Of a DNA stretch of 64,000 nucleotides, positions 7,798 through 16,670 are shown piece after piece (the first letter of the stretch is position 1; the number at the start of each line of letters is the position of its first letter). The notes beneath the pieces were generated by a model. That model searched no databases and was not told the DNA's origin. It saw only the letters and a program-made list of their open reading frames with translations. Origin of the DNA: Geomobilimonas luticola (GTDB lineage Bacteria; Desulfobacterota; Desulfuromonadia; Geobacterales; Geobacteraceae); the NCBI RefSeq assembly GCF_018476905.1, contig NZ_JAHCVK010000008.1, forward strand, positions 47,170 to 111,169. The letters run 5' to 3'. Made by a program: the position numbers and the translations under genes.

Positions 7798-7890
7798 TCG
7801 CAAGGTCAAGGCGCTCAAGCGGCGACGCGGAGGCGTACTTGAGGTACGCCGCACAAGGAGCTGTGCAGGGCAACGCAGAGATTGCAGAAA
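7798..7890. repeat. dispersed 93-nt structured intergenic element, copy 1
   Basis: This segment aligns without gaps over 93 nt with 55445-55537 (about 77 identical positions by my count). The centre is a 7-bp hairpin, GGCGTAC/GTACGCC, with different loops in the two copies. The conserved blocks are TCGCAAGGTCAAGGCGCTCA, the central hairpin with flanks, and GCAACGCAGAGATTGC. It lies between rel and ridA, both transcribed from the minus strand. Confidence 0.85.
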
Positions 7891-7904
7891 CGTGGCGTTT
7901 TCCG

Positions 7905-10055
7905 TCAGCTTTTGATACGCTCCGCCTTGATGACACCCTCCACCTTCATGATGCCCGTGAGCACCCGCTTCAGGTGGTCCAGGTCCGTCACCTCCACCTC
8001 GAACAGGTTCACCCCGCGCTTGTCCACGGTGCTCTGGATGGAGGCGCTGGTGATGTTGGATTCGCTGTTGGCGATGGCCTGGGAAATCCCTGCAAGAATT
8101 CCCTTCTGGTCGTAGCAGAATACCCTTATCTTGACCGGCAGGGCGGACCGTTTGGCCTTCTCCCAGGTGACGTCGATGCGCCGTTCCGGATCGCTCTCCA
8201 GGGCCAGTTGACAGTCGGCAGTGTGCACCGTAACCCCCCGCCCGCGGGTGATGAAGCCGACGATGTCGTCACCGGGAACAGGATTGCAGCACTTGCCGAA
8301 ACGGACCAGCACGTCCTCCACCCCGCTGATGTTGATGGCGCTGGATGATTTGCGGGTCAGTTTGTCGAAAACCTTGCCGAGCCGGGTCTCCTTGCGCTCC
8401 TGGTGCTGTTCCAGCCGCTCCGCCGGAATCAGCTTGCCGAGCACCTGGTTAATGGAGAGCTTGCCATAACCGACAGCCGCCATCAGGTCGTCTTCGTGAA
8501 CGAAACCGAACTCCCCCGCCACCTTCTTCAGTTCGCCGCTCTTGAGAAGCTTGCCGTAGTTGAGGGAATAGCGGCGGAACTCCTTTTCGGCAATCTCGTG
8601 GCCGAGGGAGATGCTCCGTTTCCGCTCCTCGGTCTTGATCCATCCCCGGATCTTGTTCCGGGCCCGGGAACTCCTGACAATCTTCAGCCAGTCCTTGCTC
8701 GGGGTGTGGTGGGGGGAGGTGACGACCTCAATGATGTCGCCGGTCTTCAGCTCGTACTTGAGGGGAACAAGTTTGCCGTTCACCTTGGCCCCGACACAGC
8801 GGTGCCCCACGTCGGTATGGACGCTGTAGGCAAAATCGATGGGGGTTGACCCCTTGGGGAACCCCTTCACGTCCCCCTTGGGGGTGAAGACGTAGACCTC
8901 TTCGGGGAAAAGTTCCACCTTGACCGTGTCCATGAACTCCCGGGAGTCCTGGAGCTCCTGCTGCCACTCCAGCAACTGGCGGAGCCAGGCGAAACGCTTG
9001 ATATCCTTCTCGTCGTACCCCTTCCCTTCCTTGTACTTCCAGTGGGCCGCAATCCCTGCCTCAGCGACCCGGTGCATCTCCGAGGTCCGGATCTGCACCT
9101 CCATCCGCTCGCCGAACGGACCGATCACCGTGGTATGGAGGGACTGGTACATGTTTCCCTTCGGCATGGCGACGTAATCCTTGAAACGGCCGGGAACCGG
9201 CTTCCAGGTGGAGTGGATGATCCCGAGGACTTCGTAGCACTCCCGGATGTCATCCACCAGGATGCGGATGGCGATCAGGTCGTAGATCTGGTCGATATCG
9301 ACGTTGCGGTTCTCCATCTTGCGGTAGATGGAGTAAAGGTGCTTGCTCCGCCCCGAAACCTCCCCCTTTATCTCGTGCTCGGCCAGTTTCGCGGCGATGA
9401 TGTCCCTGACTTCCTGGACGAAGGTCTCCCGCTCCTTTTTCTTCTTCGTCACCTTGGATGCCAGGTCATAGTAGACCTGGGGGTCCTGGTAGCGGAAGGA
9501 GAGGTCTTCCAGTTCGCTTTTGATCCAGGAAATGCCGAGCCGGTTGGCGATGGGAGCGTAGATATCCATCGTCTCCCGGGCAATGCTCCGCTGCTTTGGC
9601 TCCGGCTGGTACTGGAGGGTGCGCATGTTGTGGAGGCGGTCTGCCAGCTTGACGAGGATGACCCGGATATCGTTGGCCATGGCGAGGAGCATCTTGCGGA
9701 AATTCTCCGCCTGGCTCTCTTCCTTGGTCTTGAAGTGGATCTTGCTGATCTTGGTGACCCCGTCCACCAGGTTGGCCACCTCTTCACCGAAATTGGCCAC
9801 CAGCTCTTCGTGGGTGGTGAGGGTATCTTCGATGGTGTCGTGGAGAAGCCCGGTCACCACGGTCGGCACGTCCAGCTTCAGGTCGGCCAGGATCGCAGCC
9901 ACCTCCATGGGATGGACGAGGTACGGCTCTCCCGACAGGCGCGTCTGCCCCTGATGGACCTTGGCGCAGAAGACGTAGGCCTTCCTCACCAGATCAAGAT
10001 CGGCGGCGGGATTATAGGCGGTTACCTTGTCGAGAATGTCGTTGAGCCTGATCAT
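7905..10055 (-). CDS. rel: bifunctional (p)ppGpp synthetase/hydrolase
   Basis: Makes and degrades the stringent-response alarmones. The 716-residue protein contains an HD hydrolase domain with intact H49, H72-D73 and HDTIED. The synthetase domain has GRSKHLYSIYRKM, the RFKD motif typical of bifunctional enzymes, and EVQIRTSEMH. A TGS domain (VYVFTPKGDVKGFPKGSTP), a zinc-finger/helical region and a C-terminal ACT domain follow. Both active sites look functional, and no second relA/spoT is seen here. The start MIRLNDIL is chosen by family comparison; its ribosome binding site is weak. The rpoZ terminator upstream implies its own promoter. Confidence 0.93.
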   Translation of the reverse strand: MIRLNDILDKVTAYNPAADLDLVRKAYVFCAKVHQGQTRLSGEPYLVHPMEVAAILADLKLDVPTVVTGLLHDTIEDTLTTHEELVANFGEEVANLVDGVTKISKIHFKTKEESQAENFRKMLLAMANDIRVILVKLADRLHNMRTLQYQPEPKQRSIARETMDIYAPIANRLGISWIKSELEDLSFRYQDPQVYYDLASKVTKKKKERETFVQEVRDIIAAKLAEHEIKGEVSGRSKHLYSIYRKMENRNVDIDQIYDLIAIRILVDDIRECYEVLGIIHSTWKPVPGRFKDYVAMPKGNMYQSLHTTVIGPFGERMEVQIRTSEMHRVAEAGIAAHWKYKEGKGYDEKDIKRFAWLRQLLEWQQELQDSREFMDTVKVELFPEEVYVFTPKGDVKGFPKGSTPIDFAYSVHTDVGHRCVGAKVNGKLVPLKYELKTGDIIEVVTSPHHTPSKDWLKIVRSSRARNKIRGWIKTEERKRSISLGHEIAEKEFRRYSLNYGKLLKSGELKKVAGEFGFVHEDDLMAAVGYGKLSINQVLGKLIPAERLEQHQERKETRLGKVFDKLTRKSSSAINISGVEDVLVRFGKCCNPVPGDDIVGFITRGRGVTVHTADCQLALESDPERRIDVTWEKAKRSALPVKIRVFCYDQKGILAGISQAIANSESNITSASIQSTVDKRGVNLFEVEVTDLDHLKRVLTGIMKVEGVIKAERIKS

Positions 10056-10152
10056 GGAGCAAACCTGGGTGGCTATGGAAAAGTAGGGGACTCTGCGTAA
10101 ATCAGCTGCGTGCAGATATGAACCGCGTTCGGCTGTTTGCCGTGTTAAAGAC

Positions 10153-10185
10153 AAAAAAAGGGCGGAAGCGTTTACGCTCCAGCCC
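10153..10185 (-). terminator. rho-independent terminator after rpoZ
   Basis: On the minus strand a stem of about ten pairs (GGCTGGAGCG, loop TAAA, CGCTTCCGCC, one mismatch) is followed by seven T residues. It separates the gmk-rpoZ transcript from rel. Confidence 0.85.
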
Positions 10186-10201
10186 CATTATGCCGCAGAA
10201 A

Positions 10202-10408
10202 TTAACGGCTCTTTCGAGAGGTAATTTCGTAACTGACCTTCCCGGCGGCGATTTCCCGCAGGGAGAGGACCACGTTCTTGTTGCTGCGGTTGTCGATGAG
10301 GGGCTTTGCCCCCTTGTACAATTGCTTCACCCGTTTCGATGCCAGCATCACCAGCAGGAACCGGTTATCCACCTTCTCCAGACAATCTTCTACCGTTACC
10401 CTTGCCAT
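10202..10408 (-). CDS. rpoZ: RNA polymerase omega subunit
   Basis: Small RNA polymerase subunit that assists assembly of beta' and contributes to a ppGpp site in proteobacteria. The 68-residue product begins [20 protein letters not shown] and contains the conserved helix [17 protein letters not shown]. The start at MARV is preceded by AAGGAG. It follows gmk and precedes rel, the gmk-rpoZ-spoT arrangement known from enterobacteria and others. Confidence 0.95.
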   Translation of the reverse strand: MARVTVEDCLEKVDNRFLLVMLASKRVKQLYKGAKPLIDNRSNKNVVLSLREIAAGKVSYEITSRKSR

Positions 10409-10455
10409 TGTTACTCCTTTCTTAAAGGCCGGGACCCGTAATTCGTAAACCACCT

Positions 10456-10479
10456 AATCCCTAAGTCCCTGATCCCTGA
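10456..10479. repeat. heptad repeat at the 3' end of gmk
   Basis: AATCCCT, AAGTCCC, TGATCCC in register, running across the gmk stop codon, so the last residues of Gmk (QGSGT) are encoded by repeat units. It belongs to the same period-7 class as the other gene-boundary repeats. Confidence 0.6.
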
Positions 10480-11084
10480 ACATCAAACAACTCCGACACC
10501 GCCTCCAGCACCCGGGAGGTCCGGCACCGCTCCGCCAGCAGGACCGACTTGAACTCCTCCACGGCCGTGCTGAACACATCGTTGACGATGATATAATCGT
10601 ACCAGCGGGATTCGCGTATCTCCGCAGCCGCCCCCTGCAGGCGTCGCGCGATGACCTCCTCGCTGTCCGCATTGCGGCAGTCGAGGCGGCGGCGCAGTTC
10701 GTTGTAGCTGGGGGGGAGAATGAAGATGAAAACACCACCCCGGAAGCGCTCTTTCAGCTGCCGGGCACCCTGGCAGTCGATGTCGAGTATGACGTCTACG
10801 CCGTTCCGGCGATACTCCTCCAAGGTCTTGATGGCAGTGCCGTACAGGTTGCCGTGCACTTCGGCCCACTCGGCAAATTCCCCCTCCGCCACCATCCTCC
10901 GGAACTCCCCGGTGGAGACGAAAAAGTAGTCGGTCCCGTGGACCTCGCCGGGGCGCGGGGAGCGCGTCGTGTAGCTGACAGAATGCCGCAGGTTCGGGAA
11001 AATGTCAATGACTTCCTTGCACAGCGTGGTTTTGCCGGCGCCCGACGGTGCCGAAATGATGTAGAGCACGCCTTCACGTTTCAT
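10461..11084 (-). CDS. gmk: guanylate kinase
   Basis: Converts GMP to GDP with ATP. The 207-residue protein has the P-loop SAPSGAGKTTL, the GMP-binding SVSYTTRSPRPGE and GTDYFFVS segments, LDIDCQGARQLK, and the adenine-binding RxxxAAxE region (RRLQGAAAEI). Length is normal. Its extreme C-terminus runs into an intergenic heptad repeat. It is co-directional with yicC upstream and rpoZ downstream. Confidence 0.96.
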   Translation of the reverse strand: MKREGVLYIISAPSGAGKTTLCKEVIDIFPNLRHSVSYTTRSPRPGEVHGTDYFFVSTGEFRRMVAEGEFAEWAEVHGNLYGTAIKTLEEYRRNGVDVILDIDCQGARQLKERFRGGVFIFILPPSYNELRRRLDCRNADSEEVIARRLQGAAAEIRESRWYDYIIVNDVFSTAVEEFKSVLLAERCRTSRVLEAVSELFDVQGSGT

Positions 11085-11096
11085 GGTAACCCCAGT

Positions 11097-11161
11097 GACC
11101 GGGGACCAGGGAACCGGGACCAGTATGAATCTTTACCGGCACCCGTTTCCCGTTTCCCGTT
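11097..11161. repeat. two heptad tandem repeats between yicC and gmk
   Basis: The first block reads GACCGGG, GACCAGG, GAACCGG, GACCAGT (11097-11124); the second reads ACCCGTT, TCCCGTT, TCCCGTT (11141-11161). Together they fill most of the 78-base gap between the yicC stop and the gmk start. Confidence 0.75.
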
Positions 11162-11162
11162 T

Positions 11163-12041
11163 TTACTCGATATTCTGCACCTGTTCCCGTATCTTTTCCA
11201 GCTCAGCCTTCAATTCCACCACCAGCGGGGTTATCTCAACATCCCCCCCCTTTGACCCGATGGTGTTCACCTCCCGGTTCATCTCCTGGAGGAGAAAGTC
11301 CAGCTTGCGTCCCACCGGCTCCGCCAGCTGCAACGCCCGGTCGAACTGCTGCAGGTGGCTGTCGAAGCGCACCAGTTCCTCCGTGACATCACTCCGGTCG
11401 GCCATGATGGCAATTTCCTGGGCAAGCCGCCCCTCGTCGAGGGGGGTATCGGCCAGGAGCTGGGCCACCCGCTCCTTCAGCCGCGCCGCGCTATCTGCTA
11501 CCGCCACCGGAGCCCGTCCCCCTATCCTGGCTATAAGGGCGCCCAGGTTCTCCCGCCGGCTCCGCAGATCGGCAAGAAGCGCATCCCCTTCCCGCGACCG
11601 CATCTCCTCCAGCGCCCCGACTGCCTGTTCCACCGCAGCCAAGAGCTCCGCCTGCAACGTTTCGGCAGAGGTCTCGCTCTCACCCGTGGTCAGCACATCC
11701 CGTTGCCCGGCAACCAGTTGCAGACTGACCGGCTCGGCCAGACCCAAGGTGTCGCGCAATTCGCCCAGCGCCTCGAAATAGGCCCGGGCCAGGGGGAGAT
11801 TGATCGTCGGCCGGGCTGCTGCATCCAGCACCCCTTCCCGCTGCACGAACACCTCGATCTTCCCCCGCTTGAGCCGTTCACCGACGCATTTCTTCACCTC
11901 GTTCTCAAAGGCCATGAGTCCCCGCGGCAGCTTGACGGATATCTCCCCGTACCGGTGATTGACCGACCGGATCTCCGCGCTTATCCGGCCGTGGGGCGCA
12001 ACCACCTCCCCCTTGCCGTAACCGGTCATGCTCTTTATCAT
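11163..12041 (-). CDS. yicC: YicC family endoribonuclease
   Basis: The 292-residue protein starts with the family hallmark MIKSMTGYGKGE and ends with LDFLLQEMNREVNTIGSKG... of the C-terminal DUF1732 domain. E. coli YicC has been described as an endoribonuclease acting on small RNA. GGAGG precedes the ATG. The yicC-gmk-rpoZ order is widespread, which supports the call. Confidence 0.93.
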   Translation of the reverse strand: MIKSMTGYGKGEVVAPHGRISAEIRSVNHRYGEISVKLPRGLMAFENEVKKCVGERLKRGKIEVFVQREGVLDAAARPTINLPLARAYFEALGELRDTLGLAEPVSLQLVAGQRDVLTTGESETSAETLQAELLAAVEQAVGALEEMRSREGDALLADLRSRRENLGALIARIGGRAPVAVADSAARLKERVAQLLADTPLDEGRLAQEIAIMADRSDVTEELVRFDSHLQQFDRALQLAEPVGRKLDFLLQEMNREVNTIGSKGGDVEITPLVVELKAELEKIREQVQNIE

Positions 12042-12054
12042 GATTCCTCCCGAC

Positions 12055-13446
12055 TCAGTATGCGTTTTTGTTGATCAGTCCCCTGAACACCGTCAGGAAC
12101 ATGATCTTCACGTCAAACAGCAGGTCCCAGTTTTCTATGTAATAGATATCACACTCGATACGCTTTTCGATGGAAGTATCGCCACGCCAGCCGTTGACCT
12201 GGGCCCACCCGGTAATGCCCGGCTTGACCTGGTGTTTCACCATGTATTTAGGGACATCTTCCCTGAACTGCTCCACAAAAAAAGGGCGCTCCGGTCGCGG
12301 ACCGACAACGCTCATACTCCCCGTGAACACGTTGAAGAACTGGGGAAGTTCATCCAGACTGGTCTTGCGCAGAAACGAACCGAATTGCGTCTTCCGCGGG
12401 TCATTGGGGGTCGTCCAGGTGGTCGCCGCCCTGGCATCGTCGGCAACACACATGGAGCGGAACTTGAGCATGTCGAATGGGCGGTTGTTCAGACCGATAC
12501 GGCTCTGGCGGAAAAACACCGGCCCCGGCGAGGTCAGCTTTATGCCGGCAGCAATGACGATCATTACCGGAGAGGTGATCAGTAAGGCAAGGGAAGAGAC
12601 GGCCAGATCGAACGTCCGTTTCACAAACCTGTTAAAGGGATCATCAAGGGGTATCTTTCTGATGTTCAGAAGAGGAATGCCGTCGAATTCCTCTATCACC
12701 GGGCTGCCGGGAAGGTATTTGTTGTAGTCCGGTATGATCCGAACCCGAACCCCTGCCTTCTCGCATCCATCGACAATTCCCCCGTACTTGCCATAAGCAT
12801 TGAGCGGCAGGGCAACCACCACTTCGTCAATGGAGCGGTTCTCAAGGAGGCGCGGCAGAAGAGAGCAACATCCCATAACCGGCTTGCCAACTACCTTACC
12901 CTGCTGTTTCGATTCGTCGTCATCGAGAAAGCCTATGACATTGTAACCAAAATCACGGTGCGCGTTAACCTTGTGGGCAAACTCGACACCGACGGGCCCA
13001 GCCCCGACAATGAGCAGGTGCTTCTGGTTGTACCCCTTTTTTCTCAGATACCGCAGGGTCTTGCGGACGAAATATCTCTCCACGAGAATCAGGCATAGGC
13101 CCGACAGTGCAAAGAGGAGCGAGACTTCCCGGGAATACTGGATATCCTTGTTGAGAAACAGAACACTGTAGATCGTCACGATCCCCATGAAATGGGCCCG
13201 TACGATCATCAGCACCTCCTTGCGGTACATGCGGCTCCGCATGGGGGAGTACACATCCATGAAATGGTACACGACCAGCAGCAGGGGGACCATCCAGAGG
13301 GCGCCCCAGTAATACACGAACCCGAATCCGGCAAAACCGGTAATGTTCAGCTTGAAGACAATGGCTCCCGTGTAGGCGACCAGAAGTGACAGGGCGTCCA
13401 GCGAGACCTGCATGATATTGAAGAGACGCTGGTGTTTTTTTATCAT
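12055..13446 (-). CDS. undecaprenyl-phosphate sugar-1-phosphate transferase (WcaJ/PssY type)
   Basis: Likely starts glycan assembly by moving a hexose-1-phosphate from a UDP-sugar to undecaprenyl phosphate at the inner membrane. The 463-residue protein has four N-terminal transmembrane helices (about residues 10-135), a Rossmann-like CoA_binding_3 domain (HLLIVGAGPVGVEFAHKV) and a C-terminal bacterial sugar transferase domain with FKRTFDLAVSSLALL, FRQSRIG, GSFLRKTSLDELPQ, VVGPRPERP and KPGITGWAQVNGWRGDT. The start at MIKKHQ is chosen because the longer frame overlaps the upstream gene. It is the initiating enzyme expected for the ABC-exported glycan encoded upstream; the exact sugar is unknown. 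Confidence 0.9.
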   Translation of the reverse strand: MIKKHQRLFNIMQVSLDALSLLVAYTGAIVFKLNITGFAGFGFVYYWGALWMVPLLLVVYHFMDVYSPMRSRMYRKEVLMIVRAHFMGIVTIYSVLFLNKDIQYSREVSLLFALSGLCLILVERYFVRKTLRYLRKKGYNQKHLLIVGAGPVGVEFAHKVNAHRDFGYNVIGFLDDDESKQQGKVVGKPVMGCCSLLPRLLENRSIDEVVVALPLNAYGKYGGIVDGCEKAGVRVRIIPDYNKYLPGSPVIEEFDGIPLLNIRKIPLDDPFNRFVKRTFDLAVSSLALLITSPVMIVIAAGIKLTSPGPVFFRQSRIGLNNRPFDMLKFRSMCVADDARAATTWTTPNDPRKTQFGSFLRKTSLDELPQFFNVFTGSMSVVGPRPERPFFVEQFREDVPKYMVKHQVKPGITGWAQVNGWRGDTSIEKRIECDIYYIENWDLLFDVKIMFLTVFRGLINKNAY

Positions 13447-13466
13447 GGCTATCCCGTCGTAAACGG

Positions 13467-14375
13467 CTATCCCCAGAACAACCTGTTCAGACTCACCCTT
13501 CTTTTGAGCCAGTCGGGGAGGTATTTTTCCTGAAGACCGAGCCGGTAGCCGGCAAATTTCAGCACCGTACGGAACAAGGCAGAAGGAATATACCATGGCG
13601 CAGTGCCGAGGAGGTATTTAAATTCCGAAACGACAAACTTTTTCCCCTCACCCTCCGCCCTGCCGAGTCCCCCCAGGAACCATTCTTCACGCCCATGGAA
13701 CACACCGATATCGAAATAGCGGCGAAACTCCTCCCCCATCGAATAACTGTGCGAGTGCCGCACCTGCGCCTCGGCGCAGTAAGCAATCGTCCAGCCGGCC
13801 TGCAGCATTCTGGCGGCAACCCAGGTATCCTCGCCGAAAATGGCGTCGGACGGAAAACCGCCGGCCCCCCGTAGCGCTTCGCGCCGGTATGCTGCAAACG
13901 AATTGGAGAGGAAGGCGGTCTTTATCCCCCAGCGCGGGATGTCCGCCGTGCCCCTCATGTGGGATTCCGGCGGATAATTGAACAGGCGGGCATGGGCGGC
14001 AACAGGTGTCGCGCCTTTCGCCGGAAGCTGGCGACCGTAAGCCGCCCCGACACGGGGGTCGTCAAAGGCATCAACCAAACGTTGCAGGGAACTGGAATGG
14101 GCCAGAATTGCGTCCTGGGTCATGAAGATGATGATATCCGCATCCGGGCAAAGATCAACAGCGAGTTGGCGGGTGGCACCGTGGTTGAACTCAGTGCGGG
14201 GAATGGTGTGGACGCGGAAACCGGCAGCGGCAAAAAGTTCCGGGGTACCGTCCGTGGAGGAGGAATCAACGAGCAGTCGCTCGAATTCAGCGAATGACTG
14301 ACCGTTCAGTGCGGCAAGAAACGCCTGTGCCGTTGCGGCAGCATTGAGAGTGGGGATACAGAGGGCACATTTCAC
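13467..14375 (-). CDS. glycosyltransferase family 2, rhamnosyltransferase-like
   Basis: Cytoplasmic GT-A glycosyltransferase of about 302 residues. The N-terminal fold shows CALCIPTLNAAATAQAF, DSSSTDGTPEL, an acidic metal site (FMTQDAILA) and FGEDTWVAARML, resembling dTDP-rhamnosyltransferases. The GTG start at 14375 overlaps the stop of the upstream ATPase gene (GTGA) and has GGAG nearby. It lies next to the initiating transferase, so it may add an early sugar; the donor is not determined. Confidence 0.8.
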   Translation of the reverse strand: MKCALCIPTLNAAATAQAFLAALNGQSFAEFERLLVDSSSTDGTPELFAAAGFRVHTIPRTEFNHGATRQLAVDLCPDADIIIFMTQDAILAHSSSLQRLVDAFDDPRVGAAYGRQLPAKGATPVAAHARLFNYPPESHMRGTADIPRWGIKTAFLSNSFAAYRREALRGAGGFPSDAIFGEDTWVAARMLQAGWTIAYCAEAQVRHSHSYSMGEEFRRYFDIGVFHGREEWFLGGLGRAEGEGKKFVVSEFKYLLGTAPWYIPSALFRTVLKFAGYRLGLQEKYLPDWLKRRVSLNRLFWG

Positions 14376-15505
14376 GCCGCAAGCTCCGCCAACCATTCCG
14401 CCCCCTTCACAATAGACACCGGGCGGCGGTATTCTTCCTGCCGCAGTTCGCGGACGAGCAGGAGGGTCTGCGCTTCAGGGAACAGCCCGGCGAACCTGAT
14501 AAGGGCGGGAGTTGGACTGTTATCAGCATGCTTGCATTCAATCAGATGGCTGGGACTGCTGTTCTCGCACAGCACAAAATCAACCTCAGCACCGTCCTTG
14601 GTTCTCAGATAATGGAGCGTGGACGATTTACCCAGGACATCCTGTTCAAACTGGATGTGCTTGAGCAACATCGCAGCGCAGGCGTTTTCCCATTTAATGC
14701 CCGCATCCCCAAGAACATAGCCTGTATCGAAGAAGTACACTTTGGGTTCTTTCAGGATTGCCCGCGCAACATTCCGGTGATACGGCCGCACCAGAAAAAT
14801 AACGTACAGAGCTTCCAGAATCTCAAGGTATCGGGCAACCGTATTCGGCGCAATCTGAAGGTCACGGGCAAGGGAAGCGACGGAAAGAGGCGAACCGACA
14901 CGCCCCCTCAGTAACTCGACCAGCAGGCGCATGACCCTGATCTCCTGAATCCGGGAAAATTCCAGCACATCCTCGCGGACCAAGTCAGTAAAGTACTGTT
15001 GCCGCCAGCGCTCTGCCTGAAGCGCCTCATCGGCAAGGAACGGCTCCGGCAGGCCGCCCCGCTCAATCAGGCGGTCAAGAGCATCGCCCGGCCTGGCATC
15101 GGTCATCTCGACCCATTCGCGTACGGAAAATGGATGGAGGCGGGCCTGGAAATAGCGGCCCGCCAAGGATTCACCCGATTGCCGAAATGTCTCCATGCGA
15201 GCACTCCCGGTGACCAGGATAGCCTGCCCCGGCGTCCGTCCGTCGAAAACACCTTTCAGGAACAACTTCCAATCTGACATCTTGTGAATTTCGTCAAACA
15301 CAAGGAGATCAGGCCGGGGACTCCACGTCTGCGCAATCAGGACCCGCCGGTCATCGACAACATCCCAGTTCAGATACTGTGGTCGTTGATAGCCTGCCAT
15401 CAGCTCCTTGGCCAGAGTTGTTTTCCCAACCTGGCGCGGACCGGTCAGCAGCACCATTTTCTTTCCCAGGTCGGAATGAATAGTGTCGGAAAGGTATCGC
15501 TTCAT
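14372..15505 (-). CDS. AAA family ATPase with DUF4143 domain
   Basis: The 377-residue protein has an N-terminal AAA domain with Walker A GPRQVGKTTL, Walker B LLVFDEIHK and sensor ILVTGSARM, then a winged-helix segment and a C-terminal DUF4143 nuclease-like domain containing AEVDFVLCENSS...LIECKHAD. Such genes are common, mobile and poorly understood. The start at MKRYLS has no clear ribosome binding site but lies right after a promoter (15512-15540), so the mRNA may be leaderless. It has no evident glycan role and looks inserted in the polysaccharide cluster, although its stop overlaps the next gene. Confidence 0.88.
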   Translation of the reverse strand: MKRYLSDTIHSDLGKKMVLLTGPRQVGKTTLAKELMAGYQRPQYLNWDVVDDRRVLIAQTWSPRPDLLVFDEIHKMSDWKLFLKGVFDGRTPGQAILVTGSARMETFRQSGESLAGRYFQARLHPFSVREWVEMTDARPGDALDRLIERGGLPEPFLADEALQAERWRQQYFTDLVREDVLEFSRIQEIRVMRLLVELLRGRVGSPLSVASLARDLQIAPNTVARYLEILEALYVIFLVRPYHRNVARAILKEPKVYFFDTGYVLGDAGIKWENACAAMLLKHIQFEQDVLGKSSTLHYLRTKDGAEVDFVLCENSSPSHLIECKHADNSPTPALIRFAGLFPEAQTLLLVRELRQEEYRRPVSIVKGAEWLAELAA

Positions 15506-15506
15506 G

Positions 15507-15572
15507 ACGACTATTATTCCACGCTTTGCATAATAGTCAAGACTTTTACGCAATACCATGAATAATAGTCGT
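15507..15572. promoter_or_regulatory. 13-bp inverted repeat over the ATPase promoter
   Basis: ACGACTATTATTC (15507-15519) and its exact reverse complement (15560-15572) lie 53 bp apart centre to centre, about five helical turns. A third half-copy, ATAATAGTC, is at 15530-15538. One arm covers the -10 box and ends one base before the start codon; the other lies upstream of the -35 box. This geometry suggests a looping or cooperative repressor site. Confidence 0.6.
15512..15540 (-). promoter_or_regulatory. promoter of the AAA/DUF4143 gene
   Basis: TTGACT (15540-15535) with AATAAT (15518-15513, 16-base spacer) or ATAATA (17-base spacer) on the minus strand. The start codon at 15505 is only about seven bases from the -10 box, so transcription would begin at or next to the ATG. 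Confidence 0.6.
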
Positions 15573-15704
15573 ACTGTTTTCCTCCTATCAGAGCATTACC
15601 GCGATAGGTCGGGGGACTGCAACTCATCTATTATTTGAGTCGGGAAGGAGTGATGAGGTGATGGGAATTCGTTGCGAAGTTAAGGGGGAGACAGAGGGCA
15701 AACA

Positions 15705-16670
15705 TCAAGAGGCTGCTTGATCAAGGGCGAGCAGGTTTGCAAGAAATCCAATGGTACGAATTGTGCCGTGTTTGAAAAACCGGTATTTAAACATTGTTTT
15801 TACACGCTCTATTTTCGACATATAAGGAAGGTGCGCATAGGACTCAACCAGCTTTATCTGACTGGGGGTCATGTGGTCCCGATAGCGATCCAGTAGGGCT
15901 TGAGCTTGCTTCATTGTTCTCAGCATTGATGCTCGAACCTCTTGAGTGCTTTGCGCTTGTGCAAGAATTCTCCTGAAACCCCACCGCTTGGCGCCGATGC
16001 TGTTCCCCCCGTGCTGGCGATATAAAACGGTCGGCTCGTCTAGATACACGATTTTGCCGAAAGTGGCAGCAACCAACGCCAGCCACCAGTCGTGCATGAT
16101 GGCATCCCGGGGTATGGGAGCGGCAAGTCTGGCCAAGGGGCGGTTTATCATCACCGTGCAACCGGTCACGGCATTTTGCGGCAGCAAGCGATTCAGGGAG
16201 ATACCTACCTGTGGATTGAGCTTCTGGTATTTCCAGAATGAGGGGGCGATTGGCTGCAGGTCGCGGTCAACAACGCTGAGGTCGGAGTGGACCAGCAAGG
16301 GGGTGTCCGAGCCGTACCGGTCTTCGGCCGCTGCCATGACAGAAAGGGTTTTCTCGATCTTGCCCGGGAGCCAAACGTCGTCCTGGTCGCAGAAAAGAAT
16401 ATAGTTTGAGTCGGCATGTCCCAGCAGATTCGTGAAATTGCCCGCCGTCCCAAGCCTGCCGCAATTATCCTCGATGATGGTTACCAGGTCCGGACAGGCA
16501 GCGCGATACTTACGCAGCATATCCAGAGTTGCATCCTCCGAGCCGTCATCGCGCAAGACCAGTCTCCCCGGCCTGCACGTTTGCGCGTTAAATGAGGAGA
16601 GTAACGCCGGTAAATATGCAGCGCCGTTACACGTGGCCAAAAGAATGGAACATGACTCCCCTTTTGTCAT
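15705..16670 (-). CDS. glycosyltransferase family 2
   Basis: GT-A glycosyltransferase of 321 residues with SILLATCNGAAYLPALLSS, LVLRDDGSEDATLDML, YILFCDQDDVWLPGKIE and the downstream acceptor region MHDWWLALVAATFG, a layout typical of rhamnosyl- and galactosyltransferases of O-antigen clusters. The start at MTKGES is chosen by alignment with the usual N-terminus; the longer frame adds residues with no recognisable content. It is cytoplasmic and probably acts on the undecaprenyl-linked glycan. Confidence 0.85.
   Translation of the reverse strand: MTKGESCSILLATCNGAAYLPALLSSFNAQTCRPGRLVLRDDGSEDATLDMLRKYRAACPDLVTIIEDNCGRLGTAGNFTNLLGHADSNYILFCDQDDVWLPGKIEKTLSVMAAAEDRYGSDTPLLVHSDLSVVDRDLQPIAPSFWKYQKLNPQVGISLNRLLPQNAVTGCTVMINRPLARLAAPIPRDAIMHDWWLALVAATFGKIVYLDEPTVLYRQHGGNSIGAKRWGFRRILAQAQSTQEVRASMLRTMKQAQALLDRYRDHMTPSQIKLVESYAHLPYMSKIERVKTMFKYRFFKHGTIRTIGFLANLLALDQAAS

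Noticed and set aside
7730..7936. 68-residue minus-strand frame across the rel-ridA gap
   Set aside because: It is a by-product of the dispersed 93-nt element; the same peptide pattern appears at copy 2, and it overlaps the end of rel.
9042..10100. 352-residue plus-strand frame opposite rel
   Set aside because: It is the antisense shadow of the well-supported rel gene, with no own domain or ribosome binding site; the same applies to other long frames opposite real genes.
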